A stretch of DNA of 64,000 nt, taken from NCBI GenBank assembly GCA_963573305.1, contig OY754339.1:11579941-11643940 (forward strand), written 5' to 3'. Origin of the DNA: Pyrrhosoma nymphula (taxonomy: Eukaryota > Arthropoda > Insecta > Odonata > Coenagrionidae). The notes below the pieces were generated by a model. That model worked only from the letters and a program-made list of their open reading frames with translations, did no database searches and was not told the origin of the DNA. Made by a program: the position numbers and the translations under genes. Positions 22,647 to 33,172 of the stretch are shown here, in pieces; the stretch's first letter is position 1; every line of letters begins with the position of its first letter.

Positions 22647-22930
22647 TCATTGCCCATAAACAAAACTATAAAGTAAAATGTAAATAGTAAATATCTGACA
22701 ACGGGCATGTAAAAACTTGACATCACTTAATTCTTCTTTAATTCCTGCTTAAAAATTTTGTAAATAACATAAAAATTAAATTATACATAATAATTGACTC
22801 AACCTCTCTGGCCTCTGATATAAATGTAAAACATGCTGTATATAATGTATTCTAACATCAAACTCCACATTTCAGAACAAAAGAACCGGATATATCTAGA
22901 AACCACAAAATTTCCACCACACTAAAAATA
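22647..22930. other. AT-rich spacer right of the Gypsy element
   Basis: After the right copy of the ATAC duplication the sequence is AT-rich with no recognised feature, up to the LINE gag fragment that starts near 22935. Confidence 0.45.
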
Positions 22931-22934
22931 ATTG

Positions 22935-23390
22935 CTTTCTCCACCCGAACTGCGTCCGATGTGGCGGGGACCACATTTCATCTGCTTGCCCCGTCCCCAT
23001 TGGTTCCCCGCCAAAACGTTTTAACTGCAACGGCGAACACCCCTCCAGTTTTCGAGGCTGCCCCAAGTTTAAGGAGCAGAAACGTCTGCTCCTTGAAAAA
23101 CGTGAACCCGCGGAACCTTCAGTTCAAGCTCCTCCACCTCCACCCTTAACACATTATTCCGCAGCCGCTTCTTCTTCTGAATTCCCTCGCCTTCCAGAAC
23201 AACCTCTTCCTTCAACCTCTTCACCTTCAAATTCCGAAGCCCAAGAACTCGGTTCTTGGGTCCAGGATCTTTTCCCGAACCTCCCTTACCACCGTCATTC
23301 AGAAGAAAGAATTTATTCTCCAACAGTTATTCCTCCTCTACAAGTAAATTCTTTCAAAGTCTTCAACTAAAAAATCATGCCATTCTAGAG
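22935..23390 (+). pseudogene. Jockey-like LINE ORF1 fragment (zinc knuckles)
   Basis: The translation shows NCVRCGGDHISSACPVP, then a damaged second knuckle (RFNCNGEHPSSFRGCPKF) and a Ser/Pro-rich C-terminus with LGSWVQDLFPNL. It parallels the gag at 25010-25399 block by block (NCVRCGQNHLPTACPVP, NGEHPASYRGCPKY, WVRDIFPKL), so both are from one LINE family. Only the C-terminal gag part is present. No ORF2 follows. Confidence 0.75.
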
Positions 23391-23503
23391 GGCAAGTAAA
23401 TTCATTCCAAGTTATTTTTTTTGACCCGCCTTCAGCACAACTCCACAGCCACACTCCAACATTTCAATGTCATTTGCATTCTTTAGTTATCCCTGTTTTT
23501 TTT

Positions 23504-23607
23504 TGTTAATAACCGGTTGGGATGGACTCTTGTCCACCGGTACGGTGCAATTGTGCGCGCCTTCGGCGCTGTGATAAAGCGAATGAGACACGACATTCAT
23601 AGCCAGC
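23504..23607 (+). repeat. ~100-bp interspersed repeat, copy 1
   Basis: This block starts GTTAATAACCGGTTGGG, contains the GC-rich hairpin GCGCCTTCGGCGC and ends near GAGACACGACATTCA. A second copy at 32442-32542 has the same order of blocks with a few changes. Both follow 3' parts of the same LINE family. It could be a terminal unit of the LINE or a small SINE-like repeat. Confidence 0.6.
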
Positions 23608-23688
23608 AGCCGTTTGCACGAACGACACGTTTGCTTACTGGATTGTAGAAAGACTAAACGTTTCAAAGCTATTTTAATAGCTCACAAC

Positions 23689-23716
23689 GTCCGTAGTTGT
23701 TCTTACAACTACGGAC
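23689..23716. other. perfect 12-bp stem hairpin before the LINE gag
   Basis: GTCCGTAGTTGT and its exact reverse complement ACAACTACGGAC are separated by TCTT. It lies about 190 bases upstream of the possible gag start at 23908 and may be in the 5' leader of the LINE. Confidence 0.5.
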
Positions 23717-23907
23717 ACCATCTAACGGCCCTGTTAGAGTCGGGGGACATCTTCGCCTCGCCAAAATAGAGCAGGACCGCTATACCACCCGAGATCACAG
23801 GAAGGGCTGCAGAGCGCGGCTCTCCTCCGCCGGACGCGGCAACCTCCTCCACCGCCATCACCTACTCATCTTCTGGCCTCCTTCCAAGGGCCACGAAATT
23901 TACGAAA

Positions 23908-25399
23908 ATGTCTCTTGCTACTACTTGTACTTCACAATCCACCTTGTTGTACATCGCAAGCATGCCAGTAGATGAACGAACGGTGTTTTTTTTAACACCC
24001 TCACCGAGCAATATGGCCACTTTCCTGCACTTACCGCTTCCAGCCACGCCACAGCAGAAGCAATCTCAGTCATTCCATCTCAACCAGTCTCTGCATTAGA
24101 ACCAGCTGTGGTAAATATAGTCCCTTCTCATCCCGGTTCATCAGCAAGTACGCCCACTATCACTAGCCTGGCCCCAAATTCTGACAGGTAACTTAGCCAC
24201 CACAAGCGCAGGAAGATCACGACTTCCACTTCTGTTGCTCCGTCCACGTTAGTGTCAAATATATTTTCCTCATAGTCAGAACCACCTATCGCTAGTACTT
24301 CTTCAACGCCTTCAGCACCTCAAACTTCTCCGAACCAGCCTTCAGCACCGAAATCTTCTCCGAACCAGCCTTCAGCCTCTTCAACCAGAAACCAGCCTTC
24401 AGCTGCCACTCCGCAAAGTGACATGTCCTCCCCTATGGAGACATCCACGGCGAAACCCGGCAAAATTCCATTCCTTAAAGTGGAAGACACCGGTGATTGG
24501 GGAGAGCTTTATCGCTCTCTTCTCAAAGTGTGCACTTTCCCTCCGATCAGCACCTCGACCGGCCCCAACGAGGCCAATATCAAATGCGCCTCTGTAAATG
24601 ACTACTTCAGTACACGCAGGATGCTTGCCGAAAGGTCGGTCTTATTTACTACGTACACGCTGTCACAAAATAAACGCCGGGAATTTGCCTTGAGGAACGT
24701 TCCCTTCCGTTGACGTCGACGACATCAAGGCGGAGCTTACGGCTCGCGGCTTCCCGGTAATCTGTGTCCCGTATGTTCAGTACAAAAACCTCTGCCGAGG
24801 AGCGCACCGCGGGCCTCACCCGCGTGGCCTCCTACTCCACCCGCACATGCCAAGTGTCTTGAGAGCCTTCAGTTGAGTATACAGCCCTCCTTAATCTATC
24901 CAATATTCAAGGTTTAACAGTAAAAATTGATATCTTTCAAAAATTCATAGAACCGGTACAATGCCATAAATGCCAGAACCTTCACCATACTAAGAACAAC
25001 TGCTAAATGCTACCCAATTGCGTCCGCTGTGGTCAAAATCACTTGCCTACAGCTTGTCCTGTCCCCAAAGACGCTAAACCGGTATGCTTTTTATGCAACG
25101 GTGAACACCCCGCCAGTTACCGGGGTTGCCCCAAATACTGGGAAGCCAAAAAGGACATGATCGAACAGAGAAAGCCCGCGAATGACACAACTCCAGCTCC
25201 GCGACTTCCCCCGCTCATTCGTCAATACTCTTCAACCGTCTCGAACTCTGATTTTCCAAATCTTCATCACTCCGCCACTCCTGTAACCTCTTCTTCCTCC
25301 AACCCAGGCTCCGCAGAACTCATTTCTTGGGTTCGCGACATCTTTCCTAAACTTTCCGCTATCACCACAATAATTGAAAAACAAAGAGTTCGTTCTTGA
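23908..25399 (+). pseudogene. Jockey-like LINE ORF1 (gag), fragmented
   Basis: Several frames contribute: 23908-24099, a Ser/Pro/Thr-rich stretch to about 24420, 24423-24713 (KPGKIPFLKVEDTGDWGELYRS), then the PRE_C2HC-like core (VDVDDIKAELTARGFPVICVP, about 24713-24780), and zinc knuckles from 24955 (CHKCQNLHHTKNNC, NCVRCGQNHLPTACP, CFLCNGEHPASYRGCP). It ends at 25399 after WVRDIFPKL. Stops at 24100, 24711 and about 25003 break it. The protein family binds LINE RNA. Confidence 0.75.
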
Positions 25400-25459
25400 G
25401 CAGCTACTCCTCCTGTACACATGTCTACACGTCCTACAACACCTCAAACTCACACTTAA

Positions 25460-26833
25460 TCACTTAAGGTTCTCTCTTGGAACTGCAACGGCATAAACCA
25501 CAAAAAAACGAATTATTTCAGTACGCCGTTGACAAGCACATAGACATAATCCTCTTGCAAGAAACACACCTCAAATCAAACCACTCCATCTACCCTCCAC
25601 ACTATCAAGTTCACCGTCTTGACCGATTAACCCACGGAGGAAGAGTAGCTGTGCTCGTAAAAAACAAGCTGCAACATTCCCTTCTGAACGATCCTTAATA
25701 TCGATCTTTAGAAGCTCTCGGTATCACTCTTCACACAAAACGCGGACATTTACCGATTTACTCCGATTACCAGCCCGCATCCAAGAAACTCGACCAGGGT
25801 GACCTTTCCCTTCTCTCGACACCTAAACCCTGTATCTTTATCGGTGATTGGAATTCGAAACATCAATTTTGGAACTGTCGCGTCATCAACGTAAACGGGC
25901 GAAAGTTACTGAATTTCGTCACCGGAAAACCGATTGCAATCTCCTCACCAATAGAACCTACCTTCCGTTCAAACAACAGGCGATGTCTTTATGACATCCT
26001 TGATTTTGTCCTTTTCGTTAAACTTCCGTATCAACTCTCTCCTCAAGTCATCCATTCCTTCACATCCGACCATCTTCCGATCCTTTTTCATATCCCGCTT
26101 ACCCCCAGAGCCCTTCTGCCTCCGCCAGTTTCAGTAACCGACTGGAACATTTTTCCCGCCACTTTAGACCTTCTCAATCACGTTCTCCCATTGGCCGATC
26201 CTCAACCGGCCGATGTCAACTGCCGCGCCGGCACCATCACCCGCCTCCTCACCGCCGCGAAGGAGCACGTCACTCACAACTTCCCCGCCCGCACTTAACC
26301 TTCTACTCGCTTCCCACCCTTCATTGTTAACCTTATCCGTTCCCGAAATTAGCTCGCCATGCGTGGCAGCGTTCGCGCGTCATCGAGGACAAAACCCGCT
26401 GTTCTCGGGTTCTCATCTTTCAAATAGAGTAAAATCCGAAATTAGGAAACATGCTTCTGCTGCTTGGGAAAATCACATCTCTCAATTAAAATTCGACGAT
26501 AATTCCCTTTGGAAGTGCGCCAAATCTTTGCGGTGCACTAATAAAGTTCTTCCCCCAGTTGAATCTGGTAGTATCTTTATTTTTGATCCCCAGCAGAAAG
26601 CAGATATCCACTCTGATAATCTCCAGCAAACCATGTCTCTTGATCTATCTCCCTCCTCGGTCGATTCAGACATCGACCGTTTTTATCACTCCTTTCCTGC
26701 TCCCAATAACCTTTCTTTTCTCCTCCGCCTATCTGATCTCCGACCAAACTTCAAACCCTCATTTCCACGTTACCTTCCCGCAAAGCCCCAGGTCTCGACG
26801 GCATAACTAATCAGCAAATAAAGTTTGCCGCAC
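25460..26833 (+). pseudogene. Jockey-like LINE ORF2, endonuclease and RT start
   Basis: The AP-endonuclease-like domain reads VLSWNCNGI near 25468, IDIILLQETHL near 25537, GDWNSKHQFWNC near 25843 and SDHLPIL near 26065, covering the usual catalytic Asn, Glu, Asp and His motifs. The frame then runs through a linker (SSLWKCAKSL-like, near 26500) to the RT start KAPGLDGITNQQ at about 26786, where it is cut by another LINE. Frameshifts occur near 25495, 25697 and 26290. Confidence 0.75.
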
Positions 26834-26837
26834 AGAA

Positions 26838-27649
26838 TATGCCCAAGACACCATTGACGAAGTTGTTAAATGGTATAATAAATGGAGGATAAAAATTAAT
26901 ACAAAAAAATACAGGCAGTCCTATTCACGAGACCTCACGTAGTAACACCCTGGTGCCCATGCCTACGTATAAAAGGACATCCAATCGACTACGCCATCTG
27001 GCGGCTAGCCGTGAACGCCAAGAAGACCCATGCCATCGTCTTCTCTCTCCAGAAGGAAGACCCAGGAGAGATCCTCGTCGGAGAAGAAGAGGTGCTTTGG
27101 CAGCCGACGGCGATCTACCTGGGAGTCTGTCTGGGCAGAAAATTGTCGATGCTCCAGCACATCGGACACGTATCGCGGAAGAACATCGGAACGAGACGCT
27201 CCCTGTCGCCCCTTCTCTCGGAGCCGACGATGCCGACTCCACAGAAGACCCGGCTACTCAACACCATCCTTCGACCCGGATATCTCTACGCCTCCCCGGC
27301 GTGGAGTGGCATAATGTCGAAATCGGCGAAAAACAAATTGGAAAAACTTGACAGAAAAAACATCAGGGCCACTCTGGGACAAGGATGGATGGTGCCGAAC
27401 AATGCGATCCCGTATCTCTCGACGGCTCCACCTCTCGACGAGATTCTTCAACAGAGAGCAAGAGAATTCTACCATCGGGCGGAGAAATCAACGCATATCG
27501 AAATCCACAAGATCGGATCTCGGGAAATCCTGCCATGGGAGAGATTTCCACTCCCGATCGCTTCGACCGGGGAGGAAGCAACCCAGCCAAGAAAGGAAGC
27601 CTCTAAACTTCAACGGAGAGTGCAACCTCCGCCTGACCACAAAAAATAA
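26838..27649 (+). pseudogene. C-terminal RT fragment of a LINE, chimeric
   Basis: The first part (about 26838-26995) reads YAQDTIDEVVKWYNKWRIKINTKK, the RT thumb region just after the YADD box, then RIKGHPIDYA. It is fused to a second copy of the same region starting VNAKKTHAIVFS (27011), so the K..A(I/V) motif occurs twice. The later part has YLGVCLGRKLSM, RPGYLYASPAWSGI and LDRKNIRATLG, typical of Jockey-type ORF2 C-termini. The ORF from 27011 to 27649 is open for 212 codons. Confidence 0.7.
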
Positions 27650-27830
27650 AAAGTAAAAGATACCCTATAAGGACCAATACACCAAAAAATTGACATGGAG
27701 GCAAGGGCCTCTGAAGACACCGACGAGGAAACCCAGCGGTGAAGCACCTTGAGTGGAACATCGCTGCCATCCCCACCAAGATCGGGGAAAGAGCATCACC
27801 ATCCAGTAGTCAGAATCAATTCAACTTCCA

Positions 27831-28142
27831 ATGCGCAGAGAGAAAACGTGGCAAAAGAGACAAAAAGAATTCTCGTCCAGAAACGCGAGAAAAGACGACA
27901 AGACACAAGAGGTTGCTATAGAAACAAAAACGATCGCTCCATCTATCGCACGCGAGACAAATAAACCAGACGAGGCCGACAGTCGGAAAAATGAAAACGT
28001 TTGCGCAAATTATGATATTAAAATAATGATGAAAGAAATACTTGACCTGAACAAAATGCTGATGCAGCAGTTACAGATGTTAAATACAATGATGGGTAAA
28101 ATGGCAGAGATATTAGATAAACTAGTCGTAAATGGGTCATAA
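27831..28142 (+). CDS. C-terminal part of LINE ORF1, coiled coil
   Basis: A 103-codon frame that is Lys/Arg/Glu-rich, then a heptad-like helix (MKEILDLNKMLMQQLQMLNTMMGKMAEIL). No zinc knuckle is visible. Its stop at 28140-28142 overlaps the ATG of the endonuclease ORF at 28132 by 11 bases in another frame, the usual ORF1/ORF2 arrangement of LINEs. The upstream gag core is missing or unrecognisable, so this is a fragment. Confidence 0.5.
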   Translation: MRREKTWQKRQKEFSSRNARKDDKTQEVAIETKTIAPSIARETNKPDEADSRKNENVCANYDIKIMMKEILDLNKMLMQQLQMLNTMMGKMAEILDKLVVNGS

Positions 28143-30440
28143 GAACCGTAAGAGAAATACACTTGTCATGGCCCTTTGGAATGCCCAAGGTGGCGTTATT
28201 AACAAGACAGAGGAAATTATTGCCTTCCTACATAAACATGACGTAACCATATGTCTGGTGAGCGAAACGCAATTAAAAACAGGAAAGACGTGGGATGTTC
28301 CTGATTACGATGTTTTTAGAAGAGACAAACCACTATTTGGAGCTCAGAAAGCTAGCGGTGGAGTAGCAATTCTGACAAAGAAAGACATTATGACGAATCC
28401 ACTTCAGGATATGAACAATGACAACTTAGAGGCGATAGGTGTCTCGGTATCGAAAGGAATTATGAAATAAACATCTTTTCTTGCTATCTACCTCCGAAGG
28501 AATGATAAAAAGCGAGTTTGACAATCTTTTATTGAGTGACGTACCGACAATTTTCGGTGGCGATTTTAATAGTAAACATCCGTCATGGAACTGCCCATCG
28601 AATAATGAAAACGGCATCAGACTCCACAAGTGGATGCTTGACAGAGAACTCTTAAGTAAATGCTCCTAACGAACCCACTAGGGTAGGTGGGAAAAACGTT
28701 ATTGACATGGCCTTCACTTCAAATGTTAGGAAGCCTATTAAAGCCGTAACGATTAATGATCTCAGCAGCGACCAATACCCAGTGCTTTTATACGTTGGGA
28801 AAACACATATCAACCAGCCAGATCGCCCCAAAAGGTATTGCTATGGTCTAGCCGGCTGGGATAATTTCCAGAAAGTAATTGATAGTAGCCTAACAAACAA
28901 AATTCAAAGCGCTAGTAACGAAAACGAACTTGACATGATGGCAACTAATATTACAGTGGCAATAAAGGAAGGAATGAAGGAAGCCATTCCAGTTAGGAAA
29001 AGGAAGCCAGCCAATTATCTACCACTATCACTCGGTGTTAAAAATATGATAAAAGAAAGGAACTATATTCGAAGACAATACCAACAAAACGGTACGATGG
29101 CTCTAAAAAGAAAATTACGCGATCTATCCAAAAATATTAAAAGAGAGATTGAAAAAGTCAGGAAGAAGCGATGGGAAGAGCAATTAGAGACATTGGATGT
29201 CAATGATGGATCACTTTGGAAATTAGCTAAACAATTGCGCAGAATTCCTCCATCGGACCCTAAAATCTTATGCGGTGGAAATATTATAATTAAGTATAAA
29301 AAAAAGGCTAACTGCATGGCCGATAGTCTTGAAAAGGTTTTAACCCAGGCCCGCCAAGCACACAAACACCGGAAATACAACTTAACCCAAACGAATGGGA
29401 GGCTGTTGACAAGGACGAAACTCCATCAGTTACTTTTGATGAGGTAGAAAATGTTATAAAAAAACTCCCAAATAGAAAGGCTACTGGGATAGACGGCATA
29501 CCAAACGAAGTAATTAAGAAATTATCTCGACGGGCGATTATCTATATTACAAATATAGCAAATGCCTCTATCGAGATCGGTTACTATCCAAAGATATGGA
29601 AAAAAGCATTGGTGACATGCCTCCCCAAGAAGGGAGGGACAACTTTAAAACCGAATGAATTTAGACCAATCTCACTTCTTCCAAATCTTGGAAAGGATAG
29701 TAGTAGGATTTTTCCATGATTACTTAGAAGAGCAAAATATCCTTCCTCCAGAACAGTTTGGGTTCCGAAAAGGAATGTCGACGACCAACCAAGTGCACCG
29801 AGTACTTGATTTTATCACTGACAACTATAATAAGAAGGCAATAACGGTGGGGATATTTCTGGATGTCTCAAAGGCTGTTGACAAAGTCTGGCATGATGGT
29901 TTATTTTATAAAATGACTATGACAAAATCGCCAAAATGGCTAGTTAAATGGGCAGCATCCTATCTAAAAAACAGGAAATTTGAAGTCAAATGGAAAAACG
30001 AAAAAAGTTCGGAGAGATCGATTGAAGCCGGCGTTCCACAGGGTTCAGTCTTAGGACCAACCCTGTTTAACATATTCATGTCAGATTTCCCTAGAAACCA
30101 AGACAACTGGCTGACAGGTTTAGCATTATATGCAGACGATGTAGCCATGCTGACTAAAAGTAAACGAGCAGATAAGGCTCGGAAATATGCCCAGGATTGG
30201 CTAGATGAGGCAGTTGCGTGGTACGAAAAGTGGCGACTGACCTTAAATACAGACAAGACGCAGGCAATTATTTCTAGCAGGCCAAAGACTATAAGTCCTA
30301 CATGTTCGTGCCTGGGAATAGGGGAGCAGCAGATAGAGTGGGCATCCGAGGTTACGTACCTGGGAGTAAAACTGGACGATAAATATTCTGAAACTGAACT
30401 GAAATATTCTGGACATGGTCATAGGGCAAAAGCCAATTGA
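28132..30440 (+). pseudogene. Jockey-like LINE ORF2 (endonuclease + reverse transcriptase), frameshifted
   Basis: Blocks are in several frames. At 28132-28470 is the endonuclease start (LVMALWNAQGGV, VSETQL). At 28481-28669 is FGGDFNSKHPSWNC. The 28707-29447 block is the EN/RT linker. At 29430-29690 are KKLPNRKATGIDGIPNE and NEFRPISLLPN. The RT core at 29655-30440 has EQFGFRKGMSTT, FLDVSKAVDKVWH, AGVPQGSVLGPTLF and the catalytic YADD at 30129-30140, then LNTDKTQAI and EVTYLGVKLDDK. At least four frameshifts or stops separate the blocks. The RT is cut short soon after YLGV, so the copy is also internally deleted before its 3' end. Confidence 0.85.
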
Positions 30441-30808
30441 TTGGCGTCCCCTGAAAAAATGCTGCTTTGCAACACAGACACACGGGGGGTCTAAAAAATG
30501 AACTGATCTATAAATATACCAAGATAATGGATATTAAAAATACAATCAACGAGCAATCACTATCCTATTATAAAACACTAAATAACAGTGATACGGAAAT
30601 AATAAGGATAATAGCCGAGGACCAAACATCAACTTGGGATATTACAAAGAGACCTATACATATACTGAAATTATAATTGGCAGGGAGAAACAATAAAACG
30701 GGCAACTAAACACTAAACCAAAAGACGGGTCACAGAGCATAAGCCGACGAAAAAGGTCAGGCATCCTCTGAAATCAGCTGCTTGCGCAGCAAAGGACACT
30801 GATGATGA

Positions 30809-32205
30809 TTGCCGCACGAGTTCCGAAGTTCCTTCTCCTTCTCTCCGATCTCTTCAACCACTGCTACTCCATTTCTCACTTTCCTGAATCATGGCAGACT
30901 GCAAAAGTAATTCTGATTCCGAAACCGGGAAAGGACCCAACCATTCCCGTCAAGTCCCGCCCAATCTCCCTTCTGTCAAACCTCTCCAAAATCCTAGAAC
31001 GCCTTCTCCTTGATAACCTACAAACTCACGTCCTTACAAATCAGATCATCCGACCCGAACAGCTTGTATTTCGGCACCGCATATCCGCGAACCATCAAAC
31101 CCTCCGTCTCACAGAATTAATTTCCCACGGCTTCAATCATTTCAAAACCACTGATGTAATTTTCCTCGATGTCGCGCGAGCGATCGATCGCGTGTGGCAC
31201 AAAGGGTTAATTCTCAAACACTCAAAACTCGACTTCCTTCCCGCAGACCTTAACCTCTTGCACAGCTACCTCTCAAATAGATCCTTCCGCGTAGCAGTCG
31301 GCAAGTCCCTTTCTTCCTCCCGGCCGGCGGAGGCGGGAGTTCCTCAGGGATCCCTGGTCATCCCCTGGATCTTTACACTCTACGTCAACGACATTCCCAC
31401 AAGAGACAAAACAAACATGCACATGTTCGCTGACGACACCGCCATCTCAGCAACTTCACTCGGAGAAGAGACAAACATAAATAAACTTAACACACATCAA
31501 AAACTACTACACAAATGGACCAAAACATGGAAAATACAGATAAACGCGTCCAAAAGCACACACGTACTTTTCCAGACGTAAAATATTCAATACAATTCCA
31601 CGAATTCCTCTGATTTTTCACAAACAACGCGTTCCGAGAGCTGAATTCCACCGATTCCTAGGCGTTTATCTCGGCAGCAAACTTACATACCAAGAGCACT
31701 TGAGACAGTACTCCGCCAAAGCTTTCAAAGCACGAATTGCTATGCAATGCTTGTCATATGCAAAATCCCCACTTACGTTGCTAGAGTCAGAATCTACGCC
31801 GCAATTGTTCGCCCCATCCTATTGTATGGGTGCGAGATATTTGCGAACTCCCGAGAAATCATTCAGAAACTTGAGACCTTTCAAAATAAATCCTTACGAT
31901 CCATCCTGCGTGTATCACAACTAGTCCGCATGGCCGATGTTCGCAAAGCCTACTGCCGTCCATCACTGACTTCATCAGACATTTAGTTCAAAATCTTCAA
32001 GCCAGGCTAGAGGGCACAGGTAATCCACTTCTCACACACATATGGGACTACGATCCAAGTATCCCGACAACATACTAACTGCCTCAACGAATTACTCGAC
32101 TATGAGTCTTTCCTGCCATCTTTAGTTTTTAAAATTCTTAAGTTATTTCGTTGGCCCTTACAAGGTCCCTTTTTTGTCATTTTTGGACCCAGATTAAAGT
32201 TTATA
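30809..32205 (+). pseudogene. Jockey-like LINE ORF2, second half (RT core and C-terminus)
   Basis: This continues the LINE interrupted at 26833. The open part 30802-31581 shows SWQTAKVILIPKPGKDP, SRPISLLSNLSKILERLLL, a FLDVARAIDRVWH box, AGVPQGSLVIPW and the catalytic FADD at 31426-31437, then INASKSTHVLF. After frameshifts, FHRFLGVYLGSKL (about 31650), IVRPILLYGCEIF (about 31805) and RSILRVSQLVRMADVRK (to about 31950) complete the C-terminus. An A-rich tail region follows after about 32210. Confidence 0.82.
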
Positions 32206-32441
32206 CTTGTTTTACCATTGGAAAAATAAAAAAAGATACAAAAGCAACAAACAAATAATAAATACTACTAAATGCAATTGAATAAAAATGATAAAATTGA
32301 AAAAAAAATGAAAAATATTCAAAAAATAAACTAACTGAAAATAAATTAAAGAATGCTTTTTCAATTAAAATTAAGTTTCTTCTTCTCGCAAACACAACAC
32401 TTCTACACATACATCTATATCACAGATAACCCTTGCTGAAA
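32206..32441. other. A-rich region after the LINE
   Basis: The sequence is A-rich with ATAAAA runs, as expected for the 3' untranslated end of the LINE. No gene is supported. Confidence 0.5.
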
Positions 32442-32680
32442 TGTTAATGAACCGGTTGGGGTGGGCTCTTACCCACCGATACGGATAAATTGTGCGCGCC
32501 TTCGGCGCCGAGAGTAAAGGCGAATGGAGACGACATTCAGCCCTGAGGATGAGTACGACTCGTACCCCGAAACGTCGGCAGCTATGGAGGAAATTGCCCA
32601 GTGGAGCACCCGAGCAGCCTTCACTAACAGCATACGCCGGGAAAACATCAACCTTTATTCAGAATAGTAGTGTTATTACA
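32442..32680 (+). repeat. ~100-bp repeat copy 2 followed by a hammerhead-like motif
   Basis: Bases 32442-32542 match the repeat at 23504-23607. Directly after it comes CTGAGGA at 32543-32549, the inverted pair GTAC...GTAC (32553-32565) and CGAAACGTC at 32568-32576. This order, CUGANGA then a stem then CGAAAC, resembles the hammerhead cores found in Penelope-like element termini. I have not shown a complete three-stem fold. Confidence 0.45.
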
Positions 32681-32777
32681 TAATGGAATTCATGCTCCTT
32701 GGCATATGTTACGATATTTACCTGTGCTTTCTTTATACATGGAGCTCATGTTATTACTCTTTGTACAGAACAGGAGA

Positions 32778-33041
32778 AAAATCTCCAGTGGAGGCAGGAG
32801 TGCATACACTCCTCTTCCTCCTAGAAACATACAGGGAGAAGAAGGATTTGTTCTCCTCAAAGCGGGTCCGCCACAGCAAGGTGTGGGATGAAATTGCAGA
32901 AAGAATTAGGGAGACATGTGCGCTTGAGGTCAATGGCAGGCAGTGTCAAACAAAAATAAGTGGCCTCAAGCGCACATATGGTGAAATAAAGCCTAAAAAG
33001 GCAAAGCCAGGCAATGGGGCCATTACTTCGCCATATATGGA
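32778..33041 (+). pseudogene. Myb/SANT-like (trihelix-type) DNA-binding domain exon
   Basis: The frame shows LLFLLETYREKKDLFSSK, VWDEIAERIRE and GRQCQTKISGLKRTYGEIK, the three helices of a Myb/SANT-like (Myb_DNA-bind_4) domain, ending SPYMEV at a GTAATT splice donor after 33041. Such proteins occur both in Harbinger-type transposons and as host factors. The domain start is blurred (the usual W-T-H motif is not visible) and no further exon is identified, so this looks like a relic. Confidence 0.55.
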
Positions 33042-33172
33042 GGTAATTGCGATTCACTTCCTCTGCAATACTAATATTACTCTGTTGTACAGTTACTGTC
33101 AAGCAGCCATGCCATACTTCTTGGTTGGAGTTAATATGATTGTCCATGTAAAGGCTGCCCCATCTGCAACTG

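Larger units (their letters stand above)
23720..26833 (+). mobile_element. Jockey-like LINE, 5' half (ORF1, endonuclease, start of RT)
   Basis: This is the first half of a LINE whose second half resumes at 30809. The left half ends in the RT with APGLDGITNQQIKFAA. The right half resumes with AARVPKFLLLLSDLFNH, the expected continuation. The break is flanked by a 9-bp duplication TTGCCGCAC at 26825-26833 and 30809-30817. The exact 5' end of the element is not determined. Confidence 0.8.
26834..30808 (+). mobile_element. head-to-tail pair of LINE copies inserted in the Jockey-like LINE
   Basis: The inserted block is bounded by the 9-bp duplication TTGCCGCAC. It holds a 5'-truncated LINE tail (26834 to about 27730) followed directly by a longer copy (about 27735-30808). 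The two copies end in a related terminal string: GACACCGACGAGG at 27716-27728 and GACACTGATGATG at 30795-30807. This suggests one family and a common 3' end. Only the outer pair of target duplications is evident. Confidence 0.7.
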
